In this document: positions 14,046 through 27,189 of the stretch, piece by piece
Layout of the letters: every line of letters begins with the position of its first letter
Position numbering within the stretch: position 1 is the stretch's first letter
DNA from: Lithospermum erythrorhizon
Taxonomy: Eukaryota > Streptophyta > Magnoliopsida > Boraginales > Boraginaceae
Length of the DNA stretch: 64,000 nucleotides
Direction of reading: 5' to 3'
Assembly: GCA_019722365.1 (NCBI GenBank)
Contig: JADFUC010000625.1
Coordinates: forward strand, 1 to 64,000
Notes under the pieces: model-generated
Seen by the model: the letters and a program-made list of their open reading frames with translations, nothing else
Databases searched by the model: none
What the model was told of the DNA's origin: nothing
Made by a program: the position numbers and the translations under genes

Positions 14046-15811
14046 TATACCGTAGTATAAGGTGATGGCGTCGCGCATCCGACCAAGGAAGGAGAGTCGC
14101 TTTAACCTCCCCAATCATCAGTATAGGGTGGTATCCTAATACTCAAGTCACCTCAAAGTCGCTCCACGAGCCTCCCAATGACTTCCTTCTTTTACTCCCA
14201 GGCAATATCCAAGGAACATAGCTAAAACATCTCATGATCATAAATCGACGCGAGGGAATTGCACCAAGGGCCCCGTCTGAAAGTGCCGACAAGGCCACAA
14301 AAATACAAAAGTGCTGAGGCCATCGAGAACTTAGGAGTGTAGAGTTCAAGCTATTCTTTTTACCTCGGCAGATCTTCCAGCAGCGAGGATGTCATAATCA
14401 TATCGTGGCTGGCGCCAAATAGATCACACATAATCTCTTACAAAATAACAAGTATACTATTCTTACATGTCGTACATGACTGACATATTCACGCAATTTG
14501 GAGTAAGTACGTAATGCTTGGCACCCGTGAGATAAGTACTCACCTTGGTTATGACAAGAAGCGTCCGTCTGTCCGCGATCGAGTGCCTTTCCACGTTCGG
14601 CGTCTAATCAAAAGAAACACCGAAATTACAATTACTACTCGAATTTTAACCACTATCTTAATTAAATTTTGGAGCTTTTCAACCCATTTTGGTTATAAAT
14701 TAACAACTTAAGTATAGATTGCACAATTATGACTTAAAGACTTATTAAAATGGCCAATTTCAACTATCCCGACTAAATCCCATGAGTGATTGACACATAA
14801 CAAAATACTAACATTTCAACCAATTTTCGTCAACCCCGAAATATCGACTTTTCAATAACTAAACCCATTCCAACAACCTCAAAATCCCAAAGCCGTTTAC
14901 TACTCAAAATCTAATAAAACTAATTTCAACATATGTTCCTAAGGTATTATAAAGAGCGAGGCAATTCTCCCAAACAAGCCCAAATTCATTACAGAAACAA
15001 CTATGTCTATAAATGACTTATACTTTTAACATATTTGTTTTCTTCAAAAGTCACTTAGTCAACTATCCATCAACACATTTTGATTCCACTTAAATCAAGT
15101 AGTATAAATTCGATACCATAATCTAAGCTTGGGTGAAATTCTATACCGTTTAAATAAAACTCAAAATCAACCCAATTACAAAAGTGACTGAACTTCCTCC
15201 CAAAACATCAAGAATACTTTCGTCGAACACTAGCTTTTAACTCAAAAACAACTAATTTAAGGCCTAAGAATCGTTTATAGCAATAAAAAATCAAAATAAA
15301 AAAGTCAACAAAAAGTCAACTTCAATAAAACTCCACCGAAATACTCAAAAAGATCAGGCCTTTTTTTGCAGCCGAGATGAAGAGGATGATGAGGAGAAAC
15401 TCTCGAAATTTGAGGTCAAAGCTTGCGAGATGGAAGAGAAATCGGAGAAAGAAATTTCAAGGGGAGGCTTGGATTGGCGTCTGGTAGGGAAGGAGAAGGC
15501 CGGTCGCTTGCTTTGGGCCTTTGGGTTGGTTTATGGGTTAAGAGGTGGCCTAATAGTTTAACTATCTCGACCCAATAACTGACATTAACATTTCTAAGCT
15601 CAAATTATATTACACTTTGACTAATATCATTTCCGTCCGATTAAAACTTTAAAATTCTCGATCTTAGAGATTGTACTCTTAAGCCAGGCGATTCGTTGTA
15701 TTTTCAGCTATTGACTTGAAATTTTTGATTTCTTCTCGGGAAATAATCCACCAAGCGAAACTAGTATGCTATTCTGATAATATTGAAATGCGGGCGAGGT
15801 TATTCTGATGC
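14046..15811 (-). repeat. LTR-II variant, truncated, minus orientation
   Basis: It begins inside the tandem-array part of the LTR (compare 20560-20700) and continues through the GATGAAGAGGATGATGAGGAG block near 15377. It ends with GGCGAGGTTATTCTGA, the terminal motif shared with LTR-I and LTR-II. Positions 15600-15800 match 23580-23770 in reverse complement, so it belongs to the same subtype as the LTR at 23548-27176. Its left end meets an opposite-facing copy. Confidence 0.6.
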
Positions 15812-15836
15812 ACTTAGCGGGGATTATAGCGGCGTA

Positions 15837-17130
15837 TGTTGGGTCGGTGAGTATAAAGATAGATGTTGATATATTGGGAGGGATTTATCCATCCTTGATA
15901 TACAAAAGGGAAGATGTCGAGGGCCCCTCTCAGCATGGTTGGTACTAATTGGTTTATGGGGCGCCATAAAGGGCGCCATAAATGCTTATTCGGTTCATAC
16001 TCGAGTAAAAGAAAGTTGTGGGTGTTTTCGCTGGCCCAGCCGAAACTAGCATGGTTAGCTACGACTAGGGATCGCGTGATAAGCGAATTGTATGGTGTCG
16101 TCAAGAGGCGAGAGTAAGAATGATATTGAAAATTAATGAAATTGATTCCACTTTTTATTATGCACATTGCGGCAGTTGATATTATCAGTATTTACCGGGT
16201 TGGTTAAATATGTGATTCTTGGAGCTTGAGTATTCCGCACTTAGTAATTGTATATTACTAGTTTGGGTTCTCGCTGATAATTTAAGGGTTATGAGCGTTG
16301 CTAGATCTTACTCGTTAATCGTTGTAATAATAGTAATTGGTCAATTATTATTATTATCTGACTCTTATTCACGCGATCACAGAAGGTCGCATCTGATGAC
16401 ATTGATTTATATTCGTCGTGAAATTAAAAGCGAGAGCTTGAATATTGAGAGATGTATCTGCCGATATTTATATATTTGATAAATATATATTGATGAAATC
16501 AATTGGTTAAACTTGCAAGTTTAATCGAAATTAGGCAATTGAAGTTGATGAATAGCGATAAGTTGACCGATAGTGACTTCGTTAGTGTTTTAATTGACTT
16601 GATAAGTTAATTAAAATAAAACAACTTACTAGTGACTCGTTATTTGATTAGAAGCACATAACGGTCTAATTAAGTTACTTGAGTTAAATTGCGTTTAACG
16701 AGTTGCTTAATGAGTGAAATGAAAAATGGTATTTAAAGGAAGAGACAAGGGTTTTTTCATTTTATGAAAACAAAACCACTTGCCTCCACTTTTTAATTTG
16801 CCCCCTCTAAGAAATGGAAGAGTTTTTCTCTTCCATTTTTTGTTCCTCACAACTCTAGCAAGTTCAAGTTTGCAGTTGATTCCTACGGTATATGCTGATC
16901 TAGAGGACATCGTTTGAGTGTTGGACATAAAGCAATTGGAGAGAGAACCGAGGAGTATTCACATGAGGCATCTACTTGAGGGTTGGTTCGTCTTCCCTTC
17001 TGAATGTAAGAACTTTTTATTCATAATTGTAATTTATGTGTTTTAGATTAATAATATACATTATTTTGAGGATCCGGGATATATGAATTGGTGTTTAATC
17101 ACAAATAATTCATCTCTTGAATTTCTAACG
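15837..17130 (+). repeat. LTR-III copy (copia-like solo LTR)
   Basis: About 1.3 kb beginning TGTTGGGTCGG and ending TTTCTAACG, where AACA is expected. It is homologous in reverse complement to 61207-62418 over its length and to 48920-49928 over about 1 kb. GGTATTTAAAGGAAG at 16730-16745 is a plausible TATA region, which sets the plus orientation. No primer site follows the right end, so it is read as a solo LTR. No matching target duplication was visible. The two overlapping frames at 15814-16167 are antisense shadows in the conserved U3 part, not genes. Confidence 0.6.
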
Positions 17131-18862
17131 AGAAGCGTTCAGGGAATTCTCCTTGTCGCCCAGAGATCGTCTCACGAAGGCGGCAGCTTCCCTTAGATTT
17201 CTTATCCATTGTACCTAATAATGAAATTAGATACCTTGTTGGGATAAATGGCCATTGATGATGTTTTAAGGCTGAAATTATGGAGATATTGAGATTCCAA
17301 TTACGGAGTAACTCAATCAATCTCATTTATCTACAAAAACATGATTCTCTCAACGTTAGCGTTGATCGTGGTGTGCGACATTTTTCTCTTACGACCGCTT
17401 TTCGGCGTATTCACGAGGAGAGTCTCGGATGAGAATAAATCGGATCATGATCGACATCTTGATTCTTAACCTTGAGATGATTTTCCATAGTAAAGAGCGT
17501 AAAGGCACTTGATTTCTACGGAATGCGTCAAAAATCTTTCATCGTATCGAGAGTAAAAGCTCGAAGCGGATCGGAATCCTTGGGAGTACTTGGGGTTTAT
17601 TTAGTATTACATACTCGGTATTAACAAGTAAATGAGCACTAAGTCATTAGAATATGTTTTTCGGTCAGGACTAAAAACATTCCATATAAAGGAGAAAAAG
17701 GGACTCGCCCAATGGACTACAACGAGAGGAGAATACATAGGAAAGAACTTAATCTATATGTCACGTAATATTCTGATCGGATAATGAAACAAATTATGCT
17801 CGTGTTTTACTTGATTAGGCTAAAACTCTCGTTACTAAAGTTCAGCAGACTATATTAAGTAGCAAACTCTTTATGTCAACGGACCCGCGTCTTCACATTG
17901 AAAATGCATTAGCGTCTGCCAAATATGTTGAAATGCGGTCGAGGAATAAAGAAAGTGTAAGTTACATTTCGAGGTTCTCGGGCAGGCAACTTAGAATATT
18001 CCGTGGGGATGGCATCAGGATCTTAATAGCGTCTGCCCGTACTAGCCGAGGTCCATTGCATACAATAGTGACCACATCGAATTTATATTTTTGATGGCAT
18101 TACTTGTTATTAGGAGGAATTCGTTATATTTATTAACTCTTATGATCGTAGCTCAATGCTCAATCAAACAGAAGCAATATTTCATGAATGCATAAGAAAA
18201 ATATAGCACATTTTGGAAATCATGATATAAGCAAGCCAGTGGAAAATGTTTCTAAAAGCTATGACCCCGATTTCATAAATCATTTTCTGTTGACTTTATC
18301 CTACAGGTGATCAATATCTAATAATTAATTATGACTACTTTCAATTAATTATCCCAGTTTTTAATAAGACACATAAGTACAAAACTAAGCGCACCTTAAA
18401 GTAGATTAATATCTATAGACCGTATTATCTATATAATATAATATTATATCATAAAATTTATGACATCCATCCAAGTATAATGTATTATAATATGCCATGA
18501 TAAATAGTCGATATTACTTTTAACATATACATAGCATGGAGAAGCATGAAGTATAGCACATATTACATGTCAAGAATATTTCGTAAAATAAAATAACTAT
18601 TTAATTTGTCAAAAGTATAAAATCACTAATGAAACTCAATTTTAGTGTGTATTTGATATTTTGTAAATAATAACAATGTCAGTAATATCACTATTAAAGT
18701 GTGTTATTGAGTATCTAGTAATAGTATTTACATTAACACTTAATATCGATATGTCATTAATATCTAATAATAATAATAACATGTTAAGTTAATATCTAAT
18801 ATTAAAATAACTAGTATTTTTCAAAATACTATTTTACACTGTAGTGATTAATTCCTAAATTA
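17131..18862. other. Unassigned stretch, AT-rich to the right
   Basis: No gene or repeat copy was recognised. Short frames at 17099-17326 (minus) and 17873-18094 (plus) show no family motif. From about 18300 the sequence is very AT-rich. Confidence 0.4.
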
Positions 18863-19462
18863 TGTTGGAAATTTGAAACTCAATTATATAATAATCATAG
18901 GTTTCAAAAATTGAGTGAAGTCAAATTCAAAACCATTATAATTAAACCTAATCATAATTAAAATTTTAATTAATTAAATCCATTAGTTTCAATTAATTCA
19001 ATAAATAATTGAATTTAATCTAATCTTACATTAAGAACAAATTTTAATCTTGATTTAAAATAATTTTTTGAACAAGAAATTAAATTTTTAATTTAATTGA
19101 TTTCCTAATCTCATCGATTCTAGCAAAAATCCGTGAGAATTGAGTTTTGGATCGATAAAGCTGATTGATTAATTAAATATTAAATTGGACTATCGACATT
19201 AATTGATAAGTGACCGGTTGGAAAAGGCGCGAAGTCGAGCAGCGCGAACCGGCCCGGCAGGCCCGACCCGAAAGCGACCCGATCATAAAGCCGAGATCTT
19301 GGACTAGTTAGCAGCGCGCCAGCCCCGAGGAGCGTTGGCGTTTGAATGCCCGTACGCGCGTTAAGTGACAAAGCGCCTCAACCAGCGTCGCTCACGATGG
19401 CAGCGGTGGCGTGGTCCTCGCGTGGGCCCGACACGTCATCGGCGGATAGCATGCTTCACACG

Positions 19463-22125
19463 TTATAGCGACTCCCGCCAGGGTGACGCCACGAGTGAGA
19501 GTCGTAAAATTGAGCTTAGCGAAAGTCAGCGGAAACCGATGGGCGACTTCGATTTTAAAACACAATTCGTTTCCGTCAAAAATGTGATCACAATTAAGTT
19601 TCCCCAATCAAAGCCGATTTTTTAAAATTTATAATCCATCGAGGTACGATATATCGAAGCGATAAACCCATATATATATACCTGGCATATCCCAAAATAA
19701 AGTAATGCCGGCAAGGCTCTGACGGATGATAAATCTTGTGGCATCCACACGAATACAAAATGACAACATTGAAACAAGGCTAAAGTTTCTGAAAGGAAAA
19801 TACAACGAATTAAAGCAGAGTTGACCATAGCGTAAATCGGTACATGAGGATCATATAACTTGCTTTGGAGTGCTACTAGCCACTCGGAACAAAACTCTCG
19901 AATAGCCTCTTGGGCTGTACGTCTGTCGACTGGCTCGTCAGAAATCTGTGGCCGAAAGGGGTGTAAGCGCGAGGAGCAAGTGACAACACGAGGGGTGAAC
20001 TTGCAATACGGAATGGGGCAGTAAATATAATGATAGCACATGAATAAGAAATACACATATATCGGGACTATCTAATCCAGTGTCCGTAATCCCAAAGAAA
20101 GTCTAAATACATAATACCTGAAGATACTCATAGAGGTTTGATAAACACAATTCTAGAAAGACATCTAAGAGACTCGAAACAACGACTAAACTCTGTGAAA
20201 TCGCAAACCTCACATCTCTGTAACCCTTTGATATATATCAACCTCTAATGCGTATATACTCGATCCGTCTACGAGGAATAGACTAATCGATAATCGCTTC
20301 CCATGACATACGCGAGTATAAGGCCAAAACCTGCTTCATACACTAAGTCTGAGAGGCACGCCTCGCCTGATCTCAGGCACGCAGTATAAGGCAGCTTATA
20401 CGAGTATAAAGACTTTGCATGACTTACTCACAGCTAAGTATAAGGCCAAAGGCATATTATACCGTAGTATAGAGACCCTGGCCCAAGCCAATCTGCGATC
20501 AAAGAGAGTCGTACATTTCTTTATGCAGTATAAGGCCAAAACCCCATGGCGGCCCTTACCGTAGTATAGGGCCAATAGCGTCACATATCACGCAAGGAAG
20601 GAAAGTCACCTAATCTAGTAATCCCGACTATGGAATTAAGCACACGATACCAGTCGCCTCGAGTCATAAATAACTCACAACCGTCGCTTTCTGATAACCC
20701 ATTTTACTCTGCTCTGACGATATCCAAGCCTGCTGACTAAAGCATCCACCAGCGATGTCGTAAATTCGAACCTGATCGCCAACAAGGCCTGAAATCATAA
20801 GTGCCGACAAGGCCAATCGAAATATAAGTTGGGAGTTGACTACTTACCTCAGCGTCTTGGCGCCACGAGGAATATAATCACGTAATCATATAAATTACAT
20901 GTATATCATTCTCGCGTAATCCTTAACCTGATGACATGTATATCGTTCTCACATAATCATATCATAATAATAACATGTATATCATTCTCGCGTAATCATA
21001 TCCATGATAGCATTGTTCACCTGATTTAAAGTAAATGCGTAAAGTAACGCCCGTGAGATAAGTCTTTACTTCTCTGTAGCTACTTGAAACCTTACATGAA
21101 AAACAATCGAGAGTAAGCGCCACTTTTCACGATCGGCGCCTAAAAAACAGTATAATCAAAACCTCTTACTATACGGCGTTCTAGAAGATACATAACTGAC
21201 TCTTGGGGAACTATCTACAACGGAGTCTAACATGACGGATAAACTATCGAATTATAATCCGCGGACACGACCAATCGATTCCTTAATTCCATCTTATCGC
21301 TTTCTGCATTTACAAATCGACTTATAAGTTATTCTATTGTCATCAAGTCAATTAACAATCATACTCGAAAATATCAATTATAACTTCGACTTGGAATTTA
21401 CACTTTTTCAGCCTTAACACCACTGTCGATTTTTTAAATCACCAATTTAACATCATAACAACTATAATAAAGGTCCCAGTATTATAACCTCTACACATTT
21501 AAAGTCTTATAAAAATATCACGTAAAAGTCAACCGAAAACCTAAAAAGTCAACTTCGACCGCCGCGTCCTCGGCTTGATACCAAATGCGAATTCATCACT
21601 TTCCGAATCGTCCGCAGGGAACCCGCTAACAACTAAGATTTATCATAAAATTCAATTATGGAAAAGTCAACTAAAAATCCAACTATGTAACTGAAAAATT
21701 TCGAAAGACTTGAAATTTCTTACCTTAACTCGAAGAGAATGATAGGAGAACAATATTCTACAAACCCCGTCACCGAGTTTGAGCGACAATGAAAATGGAA
21801 AAAATGAAATTTTTTAGGGGGAGAGGCGTGAATATTTCGGCAAGCATGAAAAGATGATGATGAAGTGTTTGGTGATGTGGAAGATAAGCATGGTAGATAT
21901 TTAAAAACTTCGAGTCCCGTTCGGTTTCGGTTAATTTCTCCTTATCGTACTTAAATCTCCTGACACGATTAGAAGATAAAATATTCCATGCTTAAAAACT
22001 ACTAAATTATAAATGTAGTCGGCTAAAATTTTACAAACCAATATTATCGTCGAAATTTATTTAAAAATATCCCCGGGTCCACTTTCCGACCTGAAAATTT
22101 AAATTTTTTTTTAAATGGCGGATTC
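19463..22125 (-). repeat. LTR-II copy, solo, nested in a copia-like LTR
   Basis: It is collinear with 40904-43774 on the plus strand. Shared blocks include GATGGGCGACTTCG (19538-19551), AAAATTTATAATCCATCG (19623-19640) and the CTTATAC/GTATAAG array. A CGATCGGCGCCTA block (21140) and GGAAAAGTCAACTAAAA (21660) are also shared. No internal region or primer site is attached, so it is read as a solo LTR. The left boundary is approximate because the first 20 bases are poorly matched. Confidence 0.65.
20310..20580 (-). repeat. Tandem CTTATAC/GTATAAG array inside LTR-II
   Basis: Units such as TTATACGAGTATAAAG and GCAGTATAAGGC recur with GGCCAAA-type spacers. It is the inverse of the arrays at 13545-13945 and 25430-25650. 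Confidence 0.7.
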
Positions 22126-23547
22126 AATGCAACGTGGCGTGTCGATTCAAACTTTGATTGGTCGGGTCATTGTCGAGGTCGGGTTGGAGTCGGTTGACCC
22201 CAGCGGCAATTAAGTCAGCGGGGTGGCTTCGTTTGACGAAGTCAACTCCGGTGACTTTTCGGCCAGATGGCGTCGCCGATAACGCCAGCGTTGGCGTCTT
22301 TTTACAGCCGATACAATTGACAAATCGATGGTTTGCTCGTTCCGATTAATACAAAATGATATAAAAATTAATTTGAAAAATTCCATCAAAAAATCAAATA
22401 TATTATTTGAAAATTTTACATTATTAAATTTCAAAAATAATTATATTTAATTATTTTATTAACAAAAGTCTTCTATAGGAACTGAAACACCATTAATTAC
22501 AAATTAAACATGCAAATCAGTTCATAATTCAGCAAAAATGTTTTATCACATATTATTTACATAATTGTAATCATGTAACCTGAGCTCTGAGCCACTTTTG
22601 GTGTTTTATATTCAAATCTAACTACTTCTAAACTAATCGGATAAGAATCCCAAATGCTACGGATTATACAAAAATAATAAATAACGAATTACAAGTGTGT
22701 ACCTTTGTTCTGGAACATTTTAATGGCACCGGAAAACATGTGAGCTCGAATACCCAAAATAGTGTATCTCCAAGAAGTCATACGACAAATTAGCTTAAAG
22801 TCCTCATGCGTTTCTTTAGAGCGACTAAAGTGAAGAGCAACAAGAAAAGAAAACTACTTAAGGGGAGGGAGTTGGTCGATTATTAGAGGCAGCCGGAGGA
22901 GAGAGATTATTTAACTTGAAAAAGTCAAGAATGAATGGCGATTTTCTTTTTAAAAGTGAGTCTTTTATATATCGTGAAATGTCCTACTTTTTAGGCTTTG
23001 TGGAGAGTTAAGCAAAAACTCTACCACCTCCTTAAAATAAAGGCACGTTAAGTGGTAGAATATTCTAGAATTATACTACGCAAAGATTCAGGGGAACCAC
23101 ACTCCTGCTTATTAATATATAGTCGAACTAGGGGGTGTCTTTCCAGCAATTAGAAATCGACCCGATGTTCTGTAAATATGGATTTCATTTAAATACGAAT
23201 GTTTCCTTAAGTAATTTTACTTGAAACCGGGAGATTCTGATACATATTATTATCATTTCTAGGTTTACTATTTGTGTGTGACATCTTAGGACGGATCGAC
23301 AGCTAGCAATATATTGAACTTAATATTAACCGATTATCATCTTAATATATAGATTATGGCGGACCCTACTAAACCATCGTAACCACAACGTCGTGCAGTA
23401 AATTCTAAATATTAATTGTCATTCGATTATATATATTGAACTATAATCTTGAATGTATAAATGGGGTTGATCAATCTAAATTGTTGACGAACATTTTATG
23501 AATCGAATTTCTCGTAGTTCCAACATAATTAATTCATTAATAAAGGT

Positions 23548-26500
23548 AATATACCCGTAATAACCGTTCCGTACTAATATTACTGTAATAGTATACTAGT
23601 TGCTCGGTGGATTATTTCGGGGAGAAATCAAAAAAATTCGAGTTGAACCGAGTCGAAAATACAACGAATCGATTAGGTTGGTAGTACGTTTCGGTATTTT
23701 AGAATTTTAAAGTCGTAATCAATTGTAATGATGATATTATTTGGGTGGTAATATAATTTGAGTGTAGGAATGTTGATATTGGGAAGTTGGTTGTCGAGAT
23801 AAAGTTAAAGCGATAAGTATGTCGATGAATTAAAATATTCGTGTTTTCATAGGTTGGAATTTGTGGGCTGACCGACACACTTAATCACGGAATAAGATGA
23901 CCCGCCCCAATCCAATTCCGCTTTTCTTCCCGCATAGCCGGCGAGAGAGTTAAAGTTAACATTTTCTTTTCGATTCTTCTTCGATTTTCTCCTCCGTCTC
24001 GAAGGCTTTGGACCTGTAGAATTTTTGGAGAGCTTCCCCACTAAATGCGTCCTCGTGGTTTCGAAGGTAAAGGTCCGATCTTGTTGAATATTTTGGGAGA
24101 TCGCCCGAGTTGACTTTTATTTGACTTTTTTTGTAATTTAATTTTTTATTACTCAATTGATTCTTTGGAGTTAAATTGGTTATTCTTGAGTTGAAATACT
24201 CGTGTTTGATGTGGAATTTCGGAGCCGTTTTTTTATGAGATATTATTGAATATAATTATTATCTAGGCTTAGATTATAGTATAGGAGATGATAATAGTAG
24301 ATATTTGGGTAGAGAATGTTGTTATAGTTGAGTTGAGAGCTTTTCGAGTTGATTGTGGGTTGACTTTCTCAAAAATGTGGTTGATAGTATAAATATGTTA
24401 TTGGACCGTTATTGTGATTGTTTTGGGGTGAGTGAGTATTAGGTTGTTAGAGAATATATGTTGAAATTAGTTTTTATTAGATTTTTTGAGTAGTAAAAGC
24501 CGGGCTTGGGTTGAGGTTGTTAGAAATGGGTTTAGTTAGTTGGAAAAGTTGATATTTTGGGTTAATTGAAATTGGTTGAAAATGTTAGTAATTGGGTTAA
24601 GGTGTTGACCGATTATGGGATTGAGTCGGGATAGTTGAAATTCGTCATTTTAATGGTTATTGACACATAATTAGTAATCTATACTTAAGTTGTTGTTGTA
24701 GCTTCAAAATGTGTTGAAAAGTCGAAATTTAATTAAGTTTGCGAGTAGTAATTATATTTTAAAGATTGTTTTGATTAGGCCTTGGGCGTGGGAAGAGCAA
24801 GCGAGATCGATTAGGCGGGGCGTTCTTATTCTTAACGAAATTGAGTACAAATCTCACGATGGGAACCTTTTCATATATATTATGTTCTATATTTTTGCTG
24901 TGTTTTTGTCATGGAACTATTTTGGCGTGTGTATTGAGTGATTATATGATTTATATTGTAAGAGGATAATTTGTGGTTGCTTGATTCATATTATCGAGAT
25001 AATTGAGATGTTGATTTATATTATGAGATAATTGTGATTGTGATTCATATTGTGAGATAGTTGTGATTTGATTCATGTTGTGATATTGTGGTGGCGTTGA
25101 AGATTTAGCGAAGGGTAAGTAATAGGCTTGAATTCCCACGACTTACATGTTCGATTTACGTGGCCTTGTCTAAGGCATTTTTGGTATTTACGTAGCGCCA
25201 TTTTGTTATATTAAAGCGGCATCGGCACTTTTGGTATGTTTGTGGACTTGTCGGCGGTTGTGATTGATTCTGATTGTGGGATATTTAATTTGTGTGCTTT
25301 AATATTGTTTGGGGTAAATTAGTTGGTTGGAGTTATGTATGACTTTGAGGTGACTTGAGTATGCAGGTTTGACCTATAGTTGGGATGATGATTAGGGGGT
25401 TAGAGTGACTCTCGCTTCCTTACTTGAGGATATGTGGCCTATTGGCCTTATCTTGAGTGTATAAGTGCGGTTTGCCTTATCTTGGTGTATAAGAATTGTG
25501 GTGTGCATACTTAGTGTATAAGTGCGGTTTGCCTTATACTTAGTGTGGTGTTTGCCTTATACATAATTGTATAAAGTCACGGTTGGCTTTTTATACTTTG
25601 TGTATAAGTGCGGTTTGCCCTTATGCTCGGTATAAGTGCGGTCATGATTATCGATTGGTCCGTTCCTGCGGTGGGCGGATTGAACATATCTTGGCGTTAG
25701 AGGTTGTTATAGTTGTGGTGATTTGAGAGAGATAAGATGGTTCGATGACTAGAGTTATAGTGGATTTGTTGAGTACAGCAGATTTTGTGCAGGTGATTGT
25801 GTGCCTTATTGAGACTTTGTATTATATCTTGACATGATATGGCATATTAGGTAGTTTTTGGGTATTATGCATATTTATTTCATATTTGAAGCTAGAATAT
25901 CTATTCCAGTCTCATTTTGTTGTCTTTGTGTGAGTTTCTTGATTGTTGTATTTCATTTCAGGACTTTGGCAGCCATTGTCATTTGAGTATTGAGGAATCA
26001 CGGTATTTACCCTCGGTTAGCGCTTGCTTTATTTTTTGAAGGATATGTTGTATATATATGGAATTGGTTAATGGATGAGATACCTTTTGAATGAGAACAT
26101 TAGGTACAGAAATTATAAACCGAAGTTCATGCTAATCTATCGATGATGTTGATGATATTTTATATATGGTGGAAAATTGGATTCAAATGTGTTAGAATAT
26201 AAGTTGTAGGTCACTGACGTTGATACCGTTGAGGTAAATAAAGTTCGTATACTAAAATGAAAATTTGGGGGGCAAATCCGTGCCAGGTTATCTTGATTTT
26301 AGGCGTATATTTAACTAGGTTTAATATTAAGAAAATGAAGCGAGTTGGAGGTGCTTGCTTGAGGAAACATTTAGATGTCGTAGGAGGTATGACTATAATT
26401 GGGGGTAACACTTTAAAGGTGAATTAAAGTTAAGTGGTTGAGTTGTGTATGCTATATTATGAGATGTTGAGATATATATTTGAGTTGTTGTATGTTTGAG

Positions 26501-27176
26501 TGGTATATTGTCGGAATTATTTATACTTAAGGAAGATAACGGAAATAGAGAATCTCTCATATTGATTGGGTGTCTTTGTGAGTAAGTTGTTGGCCGTGAG
26601 GTGTGGATTTGTTGGTGTGTGTGTGTCGGAGAAAGCCGTTAAGGAAAGATTATCTTGTCGAGAGAGAATTATATAAGGAATAACTATTGAGGTGGATAGT
26701 CGTTAAATAGGTAAAGTGTAGATTACATCATAGTTATATGGTGGTAGGTTAACTTTTGTGATATTTGTTTGACTTTTTAAGTATTTCTTTCATGAGGCGG
26801 GCGTTTTATGCCTAGGTTGTTGCAGAATGACCGAGATGCATTGGCCGAGTAGCTGCGTACCCGCGGAAGTGGCGATGGTGGCTTGAAGACCTCAACAGTC
26901 ATATTTTTGTTATTATTCTTTGGAGTTCTGTTGTTTGTAATTACTATTGTTGTCTTAAGTTATGCGACCCCGGGTTGTTGGATGTTGTATTTAGATTTTT
27001 TTTGTTGTTGTTGTTGTTGTTTGTAGTGTGTTAGTTAGTTCGTAGATGGGCCGGAGTTGTAGTATTTTTATTATCACGCTAAATGAAATCATTGTTTTTG
27101 TTATCCGTCGTTGGTGACTCGATTGTCGGAGTTGATGTGATCATTACTCGGGGGGCCCCTTTCAGGGCGAGGTGCA
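23548..27176 (+). repeat. LTR-II variant, about 3.6 kb, plus orientation
   Basis: The left part matches the reverse complement of 15811-14800. The middle has TGAGTACAAATCTCACGATG (24842-24861), a block also present in LTR-I at 8310-8335 in inverse orientation, and the GTATAAG array. The right part carries GGCGGGCGTTTTATGCCTAG (26798-26817), the inverse of the CCTAGGCATAAAGCGCCCG mark of LTR-I. LTR-I and LTR-II are therefore diverged versions of one LTR lineage. It ends GGTGCA at 27176 and is followed by a primer-site-like sequence, so it may be a 5' LTR whose element is broken to the right. Confidence 0.55.
25430..25650 (+). repeat. Tandem GTATAAGTGCGGTTTGCC array inside LTR-II
   Basis: At least five units carry GTATAAGTGCGGTTTGCC or a near version, alternating with CTTATACTTAGT-like sequence. 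This is the cleanest copy of the array in the window. Confidence 0.75.
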
Positions 27177-27178
27177 TT

Positions 27179-27189
27179 CTGATATCAAC
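27179..27189 (+). other. Degenerate primer-site-like sequence
   Basis: TGATATCAAC sits two bases after the proposed LTR end at 27176. It resembles TGGTATCAGAGC with three differences. The position is right but the match is weak. Confidence 0.3.

Larger units (their letters stand above)
18863..23525 (+). mobile_element. Copia-like LTR split by a nested LTR-II
   Basis: The left end reads TGTTGGAA (18863) and the right end TTCCAACA (23518-23525), an 8-base inverted terminus in the style of copia LTRs. AATTA precedes the left end and TAATTA follows the right end, a one-base-offset candidate target duplication. Without the insert at 19463-22125 the unit is about 2 kb and non-coding. It includes a GC-rich block (19205-19460) and, on the far side, another (22126-22310). 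I infer one LTR, or a short non-autonomous element, interrupted by a later insertion. Orientation is arbitrary. Confidence 0.4.

Noticed and set aside
14046..14046. Fold-back read artefact at the inverted junction
   Set aside because: The two arms are different LTR-II subtypes and not identical, so a missed-adapter palindrome does not fit, though a mis-join is not excluded.
15814..16167. 117-codon and overlapping 67-codon frames as genes
   Set aside because: They lie antisense to each other inside an LTR-III, and the copy at 62130-62400 does not keep either frame.
17873..18094. 73-codon frame as a gene
   Set aside because: No family motif, and no support from codon bias or neighbours.
25430..25650. 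CRISPR-like repeat array
   Set aside because: Units are degenerate, spacers are not unique, the array recurs inside four LTR copies, and the surrounding genome is a plant's.
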